64,000 bases of DNA from contig CAJTPK010000005.1 in the NCBI GenBank assembly GCA_910578075.1, forward strand, positions 1-64,000, in the 5' to 3' direction. The position numbers and the translations under genes are program-made. Below the pieces are notes generated by a model. The model was given only the letters and a program-made list of their open reading frames with translations. It had not been told where the DNA came from and did not search any database. This stretch comes from an uncultured Muribaculaceae bacterium (GTDB lineage: Bacteria > Bacteroidota > Bacteroidia > Bacteroidales > Muribaculaceae). Positions 1 to 8,214 of this stretch are shown one piece after another (position 1 is the stretch's first letter; every line of letters begins with the position of its first letter).

Positions 1-123
1 AAATAGAGCGGAAAATGTGGTACAAACCGTGGTACATTGCTTCTCAATTACATCAGTCAACAAATTAATAATCAAATACCACTTTCACAAAGCCCGCTCG
101 GATTACTATTGACTAACCTGCGA

Positions 124-158
124 AGGCGATGAAGCGATTCACCGCCTCCGTTTGTTTT
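124..158 (+). terminator. Probable intrinsic terminator
   Basis: A 10 bp inverted repeat (124-133 with 138-147, one A-C mismatch, loop GCGA) is followed by a T-rich stretch ending near 158. It would end a rightward transcript entering from outside the window. The preceding ~120 bp carry no recognisable gene; a GTGGTAC direct repeat occurs near positions 18-36. Confidence 0.5.
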
Positions 159-177
159 AACTAAAAGTCTCTTTGAC

Positions 178-483
178 ATGACAGCGTTGACGAATAACTA
201 TATGCAAAAATTGCAGCGTATCTAAAAAAACCAACCCATAATTAGGGCATGGCTTTTTGGTTCACACTCGCGTGGCGAAGAGACCGCCGACAGTGACATT
301 GATATTCTTGTCGACTTTGACAAGTCTAAACCGATATCGCTACTCAAAGTCTGTGGCATGATAACTGATTTGGAAGATATCTTAGGAAGGAAGGTAGACA
401 TGGTTGAGAATGGCAGACTAAAAGACCTTGCAGTAACCTCTGCAAACAGCGATAAAATTCTTATTTATGAGAGAACCAATTAA
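178..483 (+). pseudogene. MNT-type nucleotidyltransferase, interrupted by an in-frame stop
   Basis: Reading from the ATG at 178 gives 15 codons, then TAA at 223-225, and the same frame continues to a stop at 481-483. The second part has the full minimal-nucleotidyltransferase signature: GSHARG, then SDIDILVDF, and a typical C-terminal sheet ending in KILIYERTN. Such MNT proteins are usually antitoxins of HEPN/MNT pairs, transferring nucleotides to the toxin. No HEPN partner is visible here, and no in-frame ATG follows the stop before the catalytic motif, so the gene is probably dead. The stop lies in a run of seven A. One base lost just before it and one A gained in the run would explain the lesion without shifting the downstream frame. 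Confidence 0.75.
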
Positions 484-573
484 TTTCCCGGAATTTGCGA
501 TACACGTTTTTCGTATTTTGAACACACCTTAATAGAATTGCAGCCATCTCAATTTTATATAATATGGATTTTG

Positions 574-640
574 TATTGAATAAAATATGTACTTTTTTAT
601 TCAATACAGTGGTTTTATTGAATAAAACGAGCTATATTTG
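574..640 (+). promoter_or_regulatory. Promoter with triple palindromic operator for the ATPase-SIR2 pair
   Basis: A -7 box TATATTTG sits at 633-640, 17 bp before the ATPase start codon. Upstream, the 12-mer TATTGAATAAAA occurs at 574-585, as its reverse complement at 595-606, and again at 616-627. The last copy is part of a perfect 7-1-7 palindrome at 613-627 that overlaps the -33 region. Such an array fits binding of a dimeric repressor, possibly one of the downstream proteins. The promoter assignment follows the known Bacteroidota TAnnTTTG consensus; the operator role is inferred. Confidence 0.6.
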
Positions 641-657
641 CAGTCTAATAAGACGGT

Positions 658-1902
658 ATGAAAAATATAATCTTCAATCAAAAGGCTGAGCGCGATGAGT
701 TGATGGCTCGTCCGTACCAACAGCGGCAAACCAAACATGATGTTGAGGAGCTTCTCGCCAATCCGTTGATTAAGCTGATCACCGGTCCGCGGCGCGTTGG
801 TAAATCTGTGTTTGCATTGCTGATGTTGCAGGGAAAGAACTTTGCTTATCTGAACTTCGATGATGCACAGTTGTTGGAAAATTGGAATGAGGATTTGGTG
901 ATGTCGGCACTCGATGACATATATCCCGGATATGATTACCTTCTTCTTGATGAGGTGCAGAACCTGCCAAACTGGGATATGTGGGTAAGCAAACTATATC
1001 GTCGTGGCAAGAATTTGGTCATCACTGGAAGCAACGCAAAACTCCTGAGCAGCGAAATGGCTACATCGCTGACAGGACGCTATCTGAAGATAGATATGCT
1101 CCCTTTCAGCCTCGATGAAACCATGAGCTGGAATGACATCGACATTCATGCTCCGCGTAAGGAACAGCTTGCCAAAGCCACCGTACTCGCCGATGATTAT
1201 ATGCGCAACGGCGGTTATCCCGAAACCATAAAAGTGAGAGCTATCACAAAGAACTATCTTTCCACCTTGTTCGACTCCATATTGCTGAAAGATGTTGCAA
1301 AGCGACATAAGGTAAGGAACACAACAGATTTATATAATCTTGCCACATACCTTCTTTCCAACTTCTGCAACCCAATTTCTTCAAACGAACTTGCGGTAGA
1401 GTTAGGATTGTCAAGTGTGGCTACAACGAAGAAATTTTGCGACTATCTCGCTGAGCCATACCTGTTTTTCTATCTTCCGCGCTTCAACAATAAACTGAAG
1501 CTAATGAAGAAAGCCCCTCGAAAAGTCTATGTAGTTGATAACGGATTTGTGCAGAGCACAGCATTCAATCTCAGCGAGAACCTCGGACGGCTTTTGGAAA
1601 ATCAGGTGTTCGTGGAGCTTTTGCGCCGAGGCTACGTACCCGGTAATACACTATTCTACTACCGCACCCGCAACGACAAAGAAATAGACTTCGTAACCCG
1701 CCGCGGCACAAAAGTCGAGCAACTGATCCAAGTATGCTATGACATGACCTCCGAGAAAACCCGCAAGCGAGAACTCGATGCTCTCGTCGAAGCCTCCGAA
1801 GAACTCCACTGCGACAACCTACTTGTCATTACTAATGACCAAGAGGAGCAAATCGAATGGAAAGAAAAAGAAATCTTAATTCAGCCCATAAATCAATTTT
1901 AA
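658..1902 (+). CDS. AAA-family ATPase with DUF4143 C-terminal domain
   Basis: 414 aa. The N-terminal half is a P-loop ATPase of the AAA_14 group: Walker A GPRRVGKS near residue 43, Walker B YLLLDEVQ near 93, and a sensor-type ITGSNAKLL near 121. The C-terminal half is DUF4143, with a winged-helix-like middle section and a nuclease-fold-like YRTRNDKEIDFV motif near 338. Members are very common in Bacteroidota and often have no known role; some are linked to genome defence or addiction. The stop codon is one base from the start of the SIR2 gene, so the two are surely co-transcribed. Its base composition is close to the chromosome average, unlike its partner. The ATPase call is certain, the role unknown. 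Confidence 0.88.
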   Translation: MKNIIFNQKAERDELMARPYQQRQTKHDVEELLANPLIKLITGPRRVGKSVFALLMLQGKNFAYLNFDDAQLLENWNEDLVMSALDDIYPGYDYLLLDEVQNLPNWDMWVSKLYRRGKNLVITGSNAKLLSSEMATSLTGRYLKIDMLPFSLDETMSWNDIDIHAPRKEQLAKATVLADDYMRNGGYPETIKVRAITKNYLSTLFDSILLKDVAKRHKVRNTTDLYNLATYLLSNFCNPISSNELAVELGLSSVATTKKFCDYLAEPYLFFYLPRFNNKLKLMKKAPRKVYVVDNGFVQSTAFNLSENLGRLLENQVFVELLRRGYVPGNTLFYYRTRNDKEIDFVTRRGTKVEQLIQVCYDMTSEKTRKRELDALVEASEELHCDNLLVITNDQEEQIEWKEKEILIQPINQF

Positions 1903-1903
1903 T

Positions 1904-2884
1904 ATGGATGCTATTTTATTTGGAAACGGATTTAACTTGTTATCTAAAGATTGTCCCTCATGGCAAGATCTTCTTACAAGTATATCTGACAGAGAGAATT
2001 CTCCCATTCTTAATGGGATTCCTCCAACGCTACAATACGAGCAAGTTTATTTAGCACCACACTCGTCATTTTCAGATTTGTCAGACGAATCTGACGAAAC
2101 AAAATTAAAAGATGCTGTTAAAAGAAGATTAAGCACAATCGGGACTAACGAATTTTATAAAAAATTATTAAGCCTTGGTGTCTCAACTTTTCTCACAACA
2201 AACTATGACCATGCGTTATACGATAATGATGAGAGTTCAGTTATCGGCAAAAATTCATCAGAAAAGATATATAGTATTAAAAGATGGAAAAGGATAAGAT
2301 TAAATGATAATGATTACACTATATTCCAATTTCATGGAGATATAACTAACGTAAAAAGCATTATGTTAGGTTTAGATCACTACGGAGGTGCATTAGCAAA
2401 AGTGCAGGATTATGTGAAGGGATATTTCAATGAAAAATCGAAAGACAAGAAAACGTCAAGTAAATCAAATAATCAATATAGCATCTCAAATAGGCTAACT
2501 TCTGACATTGAAATTGACGCATCTATATATGGATTTACAGATAACGGTACATCTCTGATTAGTTGGATAGACGCATTTTTCTTTTCTAACCTTCATATCA
2601 TTGGTATAACTATAGATTTTTCTGAAATTGACATATGGTGGTTATTGTCAAGGAGAGCAAGAATGCTTAAGAATGGCACACTCGCAAATCAAATATATTA
2701 TTATCCAACATTTCCTCTTTCAGAGATACATTATCACCTTCCTAAACTAAGATTATTGGAACGGCTTGGGGTAAAAGTCATATATCATAAACAAACGATT
2801 GATATTGAAACTGGGTATCCAGACTATCCTCAAATATATAATGAGCAGATACGCAATATGGGAAATATCTTAAAAGAGCCATAG
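1904..2884 (+). CDS. SIR2-like domain protein, candidate NAD-consuming effector
   Basis: 326 aa, no signal peptide or membrane segment. SIR2 family marks are the N-terminal FGNGFNLLS followed by PSWQDLL (nucleotide-binding loop), TTNYD at residues 98-102, the HG pair of the catalytic loop at 144-145 (FQFHGDIT), and a late IIGITIDFSEID strand-helix segment like that closing the Rossmann fold. In bacteria, stand-alone or fused SIR2 domains of this type act as NADases in antiphage systems (Thoeris ThsA, DSR, SIR2-HerA). The gene is strikingly AT-rich compared with the ATPase one base upstream, which suggests recent transfer. NAD hydrolysis and defence are inferred from the family; the substrate is not shown. 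Confidence 0.8.
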   Translation: MDAILFGNGFNLLSKDCPSWQDLLTSISDRENSPILNGIPPTLQYEQVYLAPHSSFSDLSDESDETKLKDAVKRRLSTIGTNEFYKKLLSLGVSTFLTTNYDHALYDNDESSVIGKNSSEKIYSIKRWKRIRLNDNDYTIFQFHGDITNVKSIMLGLDHYGGALAKVQDYVKGYFNEKSKDKKTSSKSNNQYSISNRLTSDIEIDASIYGFTDNGTSLISWIDAFFFSNLHIIGITIDFSEIDIWWLLSRRARMLKNGTLANQIYYYPTFPLSEIHYHLPKLRLLERLGVKVIYHKQTIDIETGYPDYPQIYNEQIRNMGNILKEP

Positions 2885-3170
2885 AAGCCATAAAAGTCAG
2901 ACAATAAATTTGAGGATACCACTTTACCTGAATATCATAGTTCCGCGTGAATTCCGCGTTCATAAAGTGAAACGAGGTTCTGCGTTCAAATTATTAAGAT
3001 TCAAAATTTACCGGACGACAACAGTAATTCTTTTGGGAATAACTTTTTTTGGCAAAGTCTCGCAGAATTTAGCTACAGAAGGGTTGTGGCAACGAAATGA
3101 GCCTATATTAATAAGGATATGAGAAATAGTCAAGGATGTGTTTGCACGTCATTTTTAACATTTGGTGCTA

Positions 3171-3200
3171 TTGATTATCCGGAAATAAAAGCTAACTTTG
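3171..3200 (+). promoter_or_regulatory. Possible TTG / TAACTTTG promoter
   Basis: TTG at 3171-3173 and TAACTTTG at 3193-3200 are 19 bp apart, fitting the Bacteroidota consensus. The next gene starts 285 bp downstream, beyond the dispersed repeat. It may drive DUF4240 with a long leader or be a relic. Confidence 0.35.
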
Positions 3201-3210
3201 TGCATATCCA

Positions 3211-3353
3211 GGAGAAACGCGTGACGATTTTTGCAAAGCCACGGAACAGACGCAGGTCTCTGTGACTCCGCAGGAGTGGTAACGACCTCCGCACCGGATT
3301 GACCAGCATAAATACTTTGCGCCTCTGCGTGATTAAAATTTTTACCGGACACC
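3211..3353 (-). repeat. Dispersed intergenic repeat, copy A
   Basis: Read on the minus strand, this segment matches 9046-9195. Shared blocks include the ATCACGCAGAGGCGCA end, a GTCGTTACCACTCCTGC core, a CACAGAG block and a final ACGCG-TTCTC block. The outer end carries TTTACCGGACACC (3341-3353 on the + strand). No coding frame is preserved between copies, which argues for a non-coding mobile or palindromic repeat. It is shorter than copy B and has only one clear terminal arm. Confidence 0.6.
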
Positions 3354-3485
3354 AATAATAATTAATAATTTAGTTTTAGAAGACACATATAACATATGCG
3401 GGGTGATTTTGTATTTGCAGAATCAGGAGGAGACTCATATCAATATCAGCAACTATTTATAAACAACTATAACACAAAACATTCA

Positions 3486-4037
3486 ATGGAAAAAGACGCA
3501 TCTAAATTGATGACAGAACGGACGTTCTGGAGCATCATTGAAAACTCTGATCGAGGACACAACCTCGAGGAATGCCTGTCACCTCTTTCTGAAGACGAAT
3601 TGTTCGGCTTCCGATATTGGTGGGACTATTTCGTGCATAAAACATACAAACAGGATATTTGGGCGGCAGCATATATCGTGCTCGGAGGCTGCAGTGACGA
3701 CAGCTTCGAATATTTCCGTTACTGGCTCATAGCCCAGGGACACGAAGCTGTGTACAACGCATTGGAGAATGCCGACTCCCTGTGCGACGTATTCGACGGA
3801 CTCGAAGATCCGGAAGGCGAAGACTATCCCGAGCAGGAGGATCTTGATTACGCGGTGCAAAACGTTATTGCCAGGCGCACAGGTGACATAGATTACTATT
3901 ATGAAGCTTTGGAGAACTATTCACTGCCCACATATGAAGAGGAAGAGATAGAATTTGAATGGGACGAAGACGACGAGGAATCCCTCCGCGATGTTTGTCC
4001 CCGCATATTCGACAGATGGTGGGATAACCAGTTATAA
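3486..4037 (+). CDS. DUF4240 domain protein
   Basis: 183 aa from the ATG at 3486. That start is chosen because the DUF4240 domain begins at once with TERTFWSIIE; an in-frame start 30 codons upstream adds an unrelated tail. The domain shows FWxII, a WWDYFV segment, GGCSDDSFEYFRYWLI and a DLDYAVQNV helix, followed by a very acidic C-terminus ending in CPRIFDRWW. These are small cytosolic proteins of unknown function, seen in many bacteria near immunity-type or accessory genes. It stands alone here and converges on the beta-galactosidase gene. Confidence 0.8.
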   Translation: MEKDASKLMTERTFWSIIENSDRGHNLEECLSPLSEDELFGFRYWWDYFVHKTYKQDIWAAAYIVLGGCSDDSFEYFRYWLIAQGHEAVYNALENADSLCDVFDGLEDPEGEDYPEQEDLDYAVQNVIARRTGDIDYYYEALENYSLPTYEEEEIEFEWDEDDEESLRDVCPRIFDRWWDNQL

Positions 4038-4046
4038 CAATTTGTC

Positions 4047-4094
4047 AATAACGAAATAAGGGAACGCAATTGCGTTCCCTAATTTTGTTATTGC
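4047..4094. terminator. Bidirectional terminator between convergent genes
   Basis: A perfect 22 bp palindrome at 4059-4080 (half-site AGGGAACGCAA) is flanked by A-rich and T-rich arms that can extend the stem outwards to about 4047 and 4094. It lies between the DUF4240 gene on the + strand and the beta-galactosidase gene on the - strand and has T-runs in both directions. Confidence 0.8.
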
Positions 4095-4108
4095 CGTATC
4101 TGGAGGAA

Positions 4109-7100
4109 TTATTTCGCTGGGATGACGGGCGAGAGGAAGTAAGTGTAGCTGTAGTCGCGGGGGGTGAGGATGTAGGGGGCGTGGGGTGCCGCGCCCCAGC
4201 TGTTGTCACCACCGAGTCCGCGCTGTGCCAGATCTACGTTAAGGAAGACATTCCAGCGGTCGGGCCATATGTCGCTCTGATGCATGTTGTGCTTGCTCAT
4301 GCCGGGATCAAGCATCTCGGGTGTGACATCAAGCGCGCTGACATTCAGCAATCCTTCGCCCTGCACACGCACTCCGTAACCCTCTTTATCCGTAAGCTCT
4401 GCCCAGCGGACATCTGTCTTGTTGCCGGATTCCTGCGGACGGATATATGAGAAGTACTGATCAGCAACTTTGCCGTCGTATATGCCGACAAACGAGGAGT
4501 GCTTGCGGTCGGAATAGTTCTCCCATGGTCCGCGGCCATACCAGCGGAAGTTATCGTAGCTTTTGGGAAGAGCCATGGAGGTTCCGAAGCGCATCAGCTC
4601 GGGAATGCGGGCGTCTGCATGTGTTATCAAGGATTCTGACACTCCGAGTGTGCCGTCGGCATATACAGTGTAGACTGTCTTGAGATCGCAGTTAACATCA
4701 GGCATAGAACGCACTGAGGTAACTTTCACCGCATTGCCATCTTTGCTTAGATCAGAGGATGTGACGGTGGAGTTGTCGTAGGCATAGCGCCATGCGTTGA
4801 GACGGCGGTGCGCTCCGTTACCCCAGTCGTTGTCGGTGGGCGCACGCCAGAATGAAGGTGTTATGCCGCCTGATATAAGGTCGCGACCCGCTGCCTTATA
4901 CCATTTGAGTCTGCCGTCCTTACGGAAGTACATCTCCACGTTTCCGGCTGTTACCGTCCAGCCGTCTTTCCCCTCCTTGACCACAGGAGCACCGCCTGCC
5001 ACTGCGGGGGCATATTTCTTATGACCGACGAGTTCCACCTCCTCACGGGCCTGCTCGTGACCTGTGGGTATGATGTCATCTCCATGTTTCACGTTGGCGA
5101 AAATGTTGAAATGATATTCAGCTCCGTCGTTAAGATCCACTCCGTCAAGAGGCATCTTCACATCCACGCTTTTGCCGGGGAGGGCGTTGACCTTGGCGAA
5201 TGTGCCGTTTTTCACCACCTTGCCGTTGCGGAGAAGCTGCCAGTTGAAATCATAGTTGGAGAGGTCATTATGGATGAAATGATTCTCTACAGATATTGTC
5301 CCTTTCTTCAAATCGGGAGTGAACCGGATATCCTGATACACTTTCTTCACCTCATAGAGTCCGGGGTGAGGAGTGCGGTCTGGATTCACCATACCGTTGA
5401 TACAGAAGTTGTCATCGTTAGTGTAATTCTGGGCACCGTAGTCACCACCGTAAGCCCAGTATTTCTTGCCATCCTCATCATGGCGCACGAAACCCTGGTC
5501 AACCCAGTCCCAGATGAATCCGCCCTGCATCTGCGGGCTTGAACGGATAATGTCGAAATATTCCTGGAAGTTACCTGACGAGTTACCCATCGCATGGGCG
5601 TATTCGCACATGATATAGGGGCGTGTCACATTCTTGCGGGCTGCATATTCCTTCATATATCTGATGGACGGATACATCGGGCATACGATATCGGTGTTCC
5701 AATTCTCGTCAGCCTGCTCGAATTGCACGGGGCGTGTCTTGTCGCGCTCCTTGATCCAGCGGTAGGCGGATTTGAAGTTCTCACCGTTGCCTGCCTCGTT
5801 TCCGAGGCTCCATGTGATCACCGACGGGTGGTTCTTGTCACGCTCCACGAGAGCGATCTCGCGGTCGAGCATGGCGTCATGCCAGTCAGCACGATATGCG
5901 GGATGGATGGTTGTGTCGGGATAATTATGCACAACGCCCATGCCATGAATCTCGATATTTGCCTCGTCAACCACATAAAGACCGTATTCATCGCAGAGGT
6001 CATACATCATCGGGGTCTGTGGATAATGGCATGTGCGGATAGCGTTGACGTTATTCTGCTTCATCATGCGGATATCCTTGAGCATTGTCTCGCGGTCAAC
6101 GGTGTGGCCGGCTGTCTCATGATGCTCATGCAGATTCACTCCGTGCACCTCGATCGGCTTACCATTCACCATGAGCTGGGCATTCTTTATCTCTACCGTG
6201 CGGAATCCGACTTTGGCGGAAGTAGCCTCGATTGTCTTGCCGGCATTGTCAGCTATTGTGACAACGAGGGTATAAAGATTCGGGGTCTCCGCGCTCCATT
6301 TCGCCACATTCTTCACGATTCCGTTGAATGCCACCTGTTTGTCGGCATCTGCTGATACAGTGGCAGTAGTTTTGGCTCCCCATACTCTCTTGCCTCCCTT
6401 GTCGTAAAGATCGGCAGCCACCTTCACGGGAGCCTCCTTGCCGTAATTCTTTATATCCACGTCGAGAGAAAGCGTGCCTGCCGAATATTTGGCATCGAGG
6501 CCGGCACGGGCGAAGAAATCCTCGATACGGAGGTCAGCGGTGGAATAGAGATACACATCGCGCTCCAGACCCGAGAGGCGCCAGAAATCCTGATCCTCAA
6601 GATAAGAGCCGTCTGTCCAGCGGTAAACCTCGCATGCCACCTCATTCTTTCCCGGATGAACATACTGTGTGATATCGAATTCAGCTGGATTCTTTGTGCT
6701 CTGCACATATCCCACTTTTTTTCCGTTCACCCATACGTACATACCGGATGTGGAGCTGCCGAAATGCAGGAATATCTTACGGCCATTCCATGCGGATGGT
6801 ATCTCGAAACTGCGTTTGTAGCTTCCTACCGCATTATCATCATGCGATGTATAGGGAGGATTGGCAGGGAAAACATACGTCGTGTTGGTATATATCGGTG
6901 TGCCGTAACCCTGCATCTCCCAGTTGCCGGGCACATTTATCTCAGCCCAGGAAGATGTATCGTAGTCTGTCTTGTAAAAATCCTGCGGACGGTCGGCAGG
7001 TTTGTGCGAATAATGGAATTTCCACTTGCCGTTGAGGCTCTCATACCAGGGAGATGCGGCAAAATCACCTTTCAGGGCGTCAGCAGCCGAGGGGTAAGGA

Positions 7101-7228
7101 TAGGCAGTGGCGCGATGAGGCAGACGACCTTCCGCGAACTTGCCCGGATTCTCCCAATCTTCAGCCGCCGACATGGTCAGCGACATTGCAGGCAGCAATA
7201 ATGCCGCCAGAACTTTCTGAATTTTCAT
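4109..7228 (-). CDS. Secreted GH2 beta-galactosidase
   Basis: 1039 aa from ATG at 7228, preferred over an in-frame TTG three codons earlier. A signal peptide (KIQKVLAALLLPAM, cleavage after SAA) predicts export to the periplasm. Domain order is LacZ-like: jelly-roll sugar-binding domain (WEMQGYGTPIYTN), immunoglobulin-like domain, TIM barrel with acid/base Glu in SLGNEAGNG near residue 480 and nucleophile Glu in PYIMCEYAHAMGNS near 545, a second Ig-like domain, then the C-terminal Bgal_small_N supersandwich with FRWYGRGPWENY and the final NVDLAQRGLGGDNSWG. Length and order match E. coli LacZ. The likely substrate is a terminal beta-galactoside from diet or host glycans. No SusC/SusD pair is adjacent, so it is not in an obvious polysaccharide utilisation locus. 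It is monocistronic, ending at the shared terminator. Confidence 0.93.
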   Translation of the reverse strand: MKIQKVLAALLLPAMSLTMSAAEDWENPGKFAEGRLPHRATAYPYPSAADALKGDFAASPWYESLNGKWKFHYSHKPADRPQDFYKTDYDTSSWAEINVPGNWEMQGYGTPIYTNTTYVFPANPPYTSHDDNAVGSYKRSFEIPSAWNGRKIFLHFGSSTSGMYVWVNGKKVGYVQSTKNPAEFDITQYVHPGKNEVACEVYRWTDGSYLEDQDFWRLSGLERDVYLYSTADLRIEDFFARAGLDAKYSAGTLSLDVDIKNYGKEAPVKVAADLYDKGGKRVWGAKTTATVSADADKQVAFNGIVKNVAKWSAETPNLYTLVVTIADNAGKTIEATSAKVGFRTVEIKNAQLMVNGKPIEVHGVNLHEHHETAGHTVDRETMLKDIRMMKQNNVNAIRTCHYPQTPMMYDLCDEYGLYVVDEANIEIHGMGVVHNYPDTTIHPAYRADWHDAMLDREIALVERDKNHPSVITWSLGNEAGNGENFKSAYRWIKERDKTRPVQFEQADENWNTDIVCPMYPSIRYMKEYAARKNVTRPYIMCEYAHAMGNSSGNFQEYFDIIRSSPQMQGGFIWDWVDQGFVRHDEDGKKYWAYGGDYGAQNYTNDDNFCINGMVNPDRTPHPGLYEVKKVYQDIRFTPDLKKGTISVENHFIHNDLSNYDFNWQLLRNGKVVKNGTFAKVNALPGKSVDVKMPLDGVDLNDGAEYHFNIFANVKHGDDIIPTGHEQAREEVELVGHKKYAPAVAGGAPVVKEGKDGWTVTAGNVEMYFRKDGRLKWYKAAGRDLISGGITPSFWRAPTDNDWGNGAHRRLNAWRYAYDNSTVTSSDLSKDGNAVKVTSVRSMPDVNCDLKTVYTVYADGTLGVSESLITHADARIPELMRFGTSMALPKSYDNFRWYGRGPWENYSDRKHSSFVGIYDGKVADQYFSYIRPQESGNKTDVRWAELTDKEGYGVRVQGEGLLNVSALDVTPEMLDPGMSKHNMHQSDIWPDRWNVFLNVDLAQRGLGGDNSWGAAPHAPYILTPRDYSYTYFLSPVIPAK

Positions 7229-7263
7229 GGATGTCAAGTTTATATAATTATATCATCATATCA

Positions 7264-7450
7264 AAGTAGCTGTTCAAATTAAACCGCTACTATATTAATA
7301 TTTTTAAGCTTGAATACCATCTGCTTGTTCTTTCTGGTCATTTTTTTTACTTTCATCAGTCACATAGCCCGCTATGCTCTTTCTTCAATTAAAAAAAATG
7401 CCTCAAAAATAACCGCGCATATAGTATTCATTTAATTTGACCAGCTACTT
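7264..7450. repeat. 187 bp element bounded by 20 bp inverted repeats
   Basis: The segments at 7264-7283 and 7431-7450 are inverted copies matching at 19 of 20 positions (AAGTAGCTG.TCAAATTAAA). The interior is AT-rich, non-coding and holds a CATAGC-CC-GCTATG hairpin around 7365-7378. It fills the upstream region of the beta-galactosidase gene. No obvious target-site duplication is seen, so a miniature transposon is only one option; a long stem in a leader is another. Confidence 0.55.
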
Positions 7451-7488
7451 AATAGGGACGGAGAAAACCGATTTTCCTAATCAGTTCT

Positions 7489-8124
7489 CTACATTTCGAT
7501 GGCGGCTGTGTCTATTTCCACAGGAGCCGCTGTGGCTATCTCCGGATCAAAACTTTCATCAAGAGATACAGTATCCTTATCTACAAGATCCGTAAGGGTA
7601 TCCTTCACAGGTTCCTGAGGCTTCACATCCTGATAAGTGAAGATCGGCTCTTCCCAGATGCTGTCCTGTTCCAGAATCGGATTCGGCTCACCGGCACCGC
7701 TGCGACGTGGATTCATATTCAGTTCGCCGCTGTTTAGTGTAGTTATCATCATCAGAAACCCCAACACTAAAAAAAGGAGACAAACCGCCGTCAGCAGTTT
7801 GTCAATTCCTAAAAAGCGGAGTTTACCCTCTTTCCTATTATCCTCCTTGCGTCCGGAGCGCGACAGACGGCTAATCATCGCTGCGAACCCAAGCGCGGAA
7901 CCGCATATCCACACCACTCCTACAACTTCAAGACACACAAAACCGACCTCCGGACCAAGCAGCCCCACAAATCCGAGGAGTGCCCCAGCCACGCCGACTG
8001 TAACCACAAGCCACGCAAGAACGCTGCGCCATGCGGACAGCGCATTTTCCTCTCCTGAGAAATCCCTCTCTCTCCTGAAAAACGGAGTTATGAAATATCG
8101 TTCGAAAAATCCGGTATGTGTCAT
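7489..8124 (-). CDS. Hypothetical protein with three membrane segments
   Basis: 211 aa from ATG at 8124, chosen over an upstream in-frame start that would add 12 hydrophobic residues. Three hydrophobic stretches are seen: about residues 36-57, 62-85 and 108-130, the last two joined by a basic loop (SRSGRKEDNRKEGKLR). A polar, acidic and proline-rich C-terminus follows. No known family is recognised. It lies downstream of the phage-like genes on the same strand, 90 bp from the 195-aa gene, so it could belong to that unit or be an unrelated resident. Confidence 0.65.
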   Translation of the reverse strand: MTHTGFFERYFITPFFRRERDFSGEENALSAWRSVLAWLVVTVGVAGALLGFVGLLGPEVGFVCLEVVGVVWICGSALGFAAMISRLSRSGRKEDNRKEGKLRFLGIDKLLTAVCLLFLVLGFLMMITTLNSGELNMNPRRSGAGEPNPILEQDSIWEEPIFTYQDVKPQEPVKDTLTDLVDKDTVSLDESFDPEIATAAPVEIDTAAIEM

Positions 8125-8214
8125 GATTGCAAATTTAACAATTATATTCAAAAACAGCAAACCATTGCATACATTAGATTGATTTATGAATGATTAACCT
8201 CTCTCAATGAACAG

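Larger units (their letters stand above)
2885..3485. other. Gene-free stretch after the SIR2 gene
   Basis: About 600 bp with no convincing ORF. It contains a short direct repeat around TCCGCGT (about 2941-2961), an ATTTACCGGAC motif at 3006-3016, a possible promoter at 3171-3200 and one copy of a dispersed repeat at 3211-3353. The open frame from 3396 into the DUF4240 gene has an N-terminus unlike that family and is taken as untranslated. Confidence 0.6.

Noticed and set aside
1..177. Integrase attachment site or tRNA end suggested by the GTGGTAC direct repeat
   Set aside because: No tRNA fold, no integrase gene in the window and no second copy of the sequence were found.
4070..7269. Several long open frames on the + strand opposite the beta-galactosidase gene, up to 253 codons
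   Set aside because: They are codon-bias shadows of a strong minus-strand gene; none has a recognisable domain or start signal.
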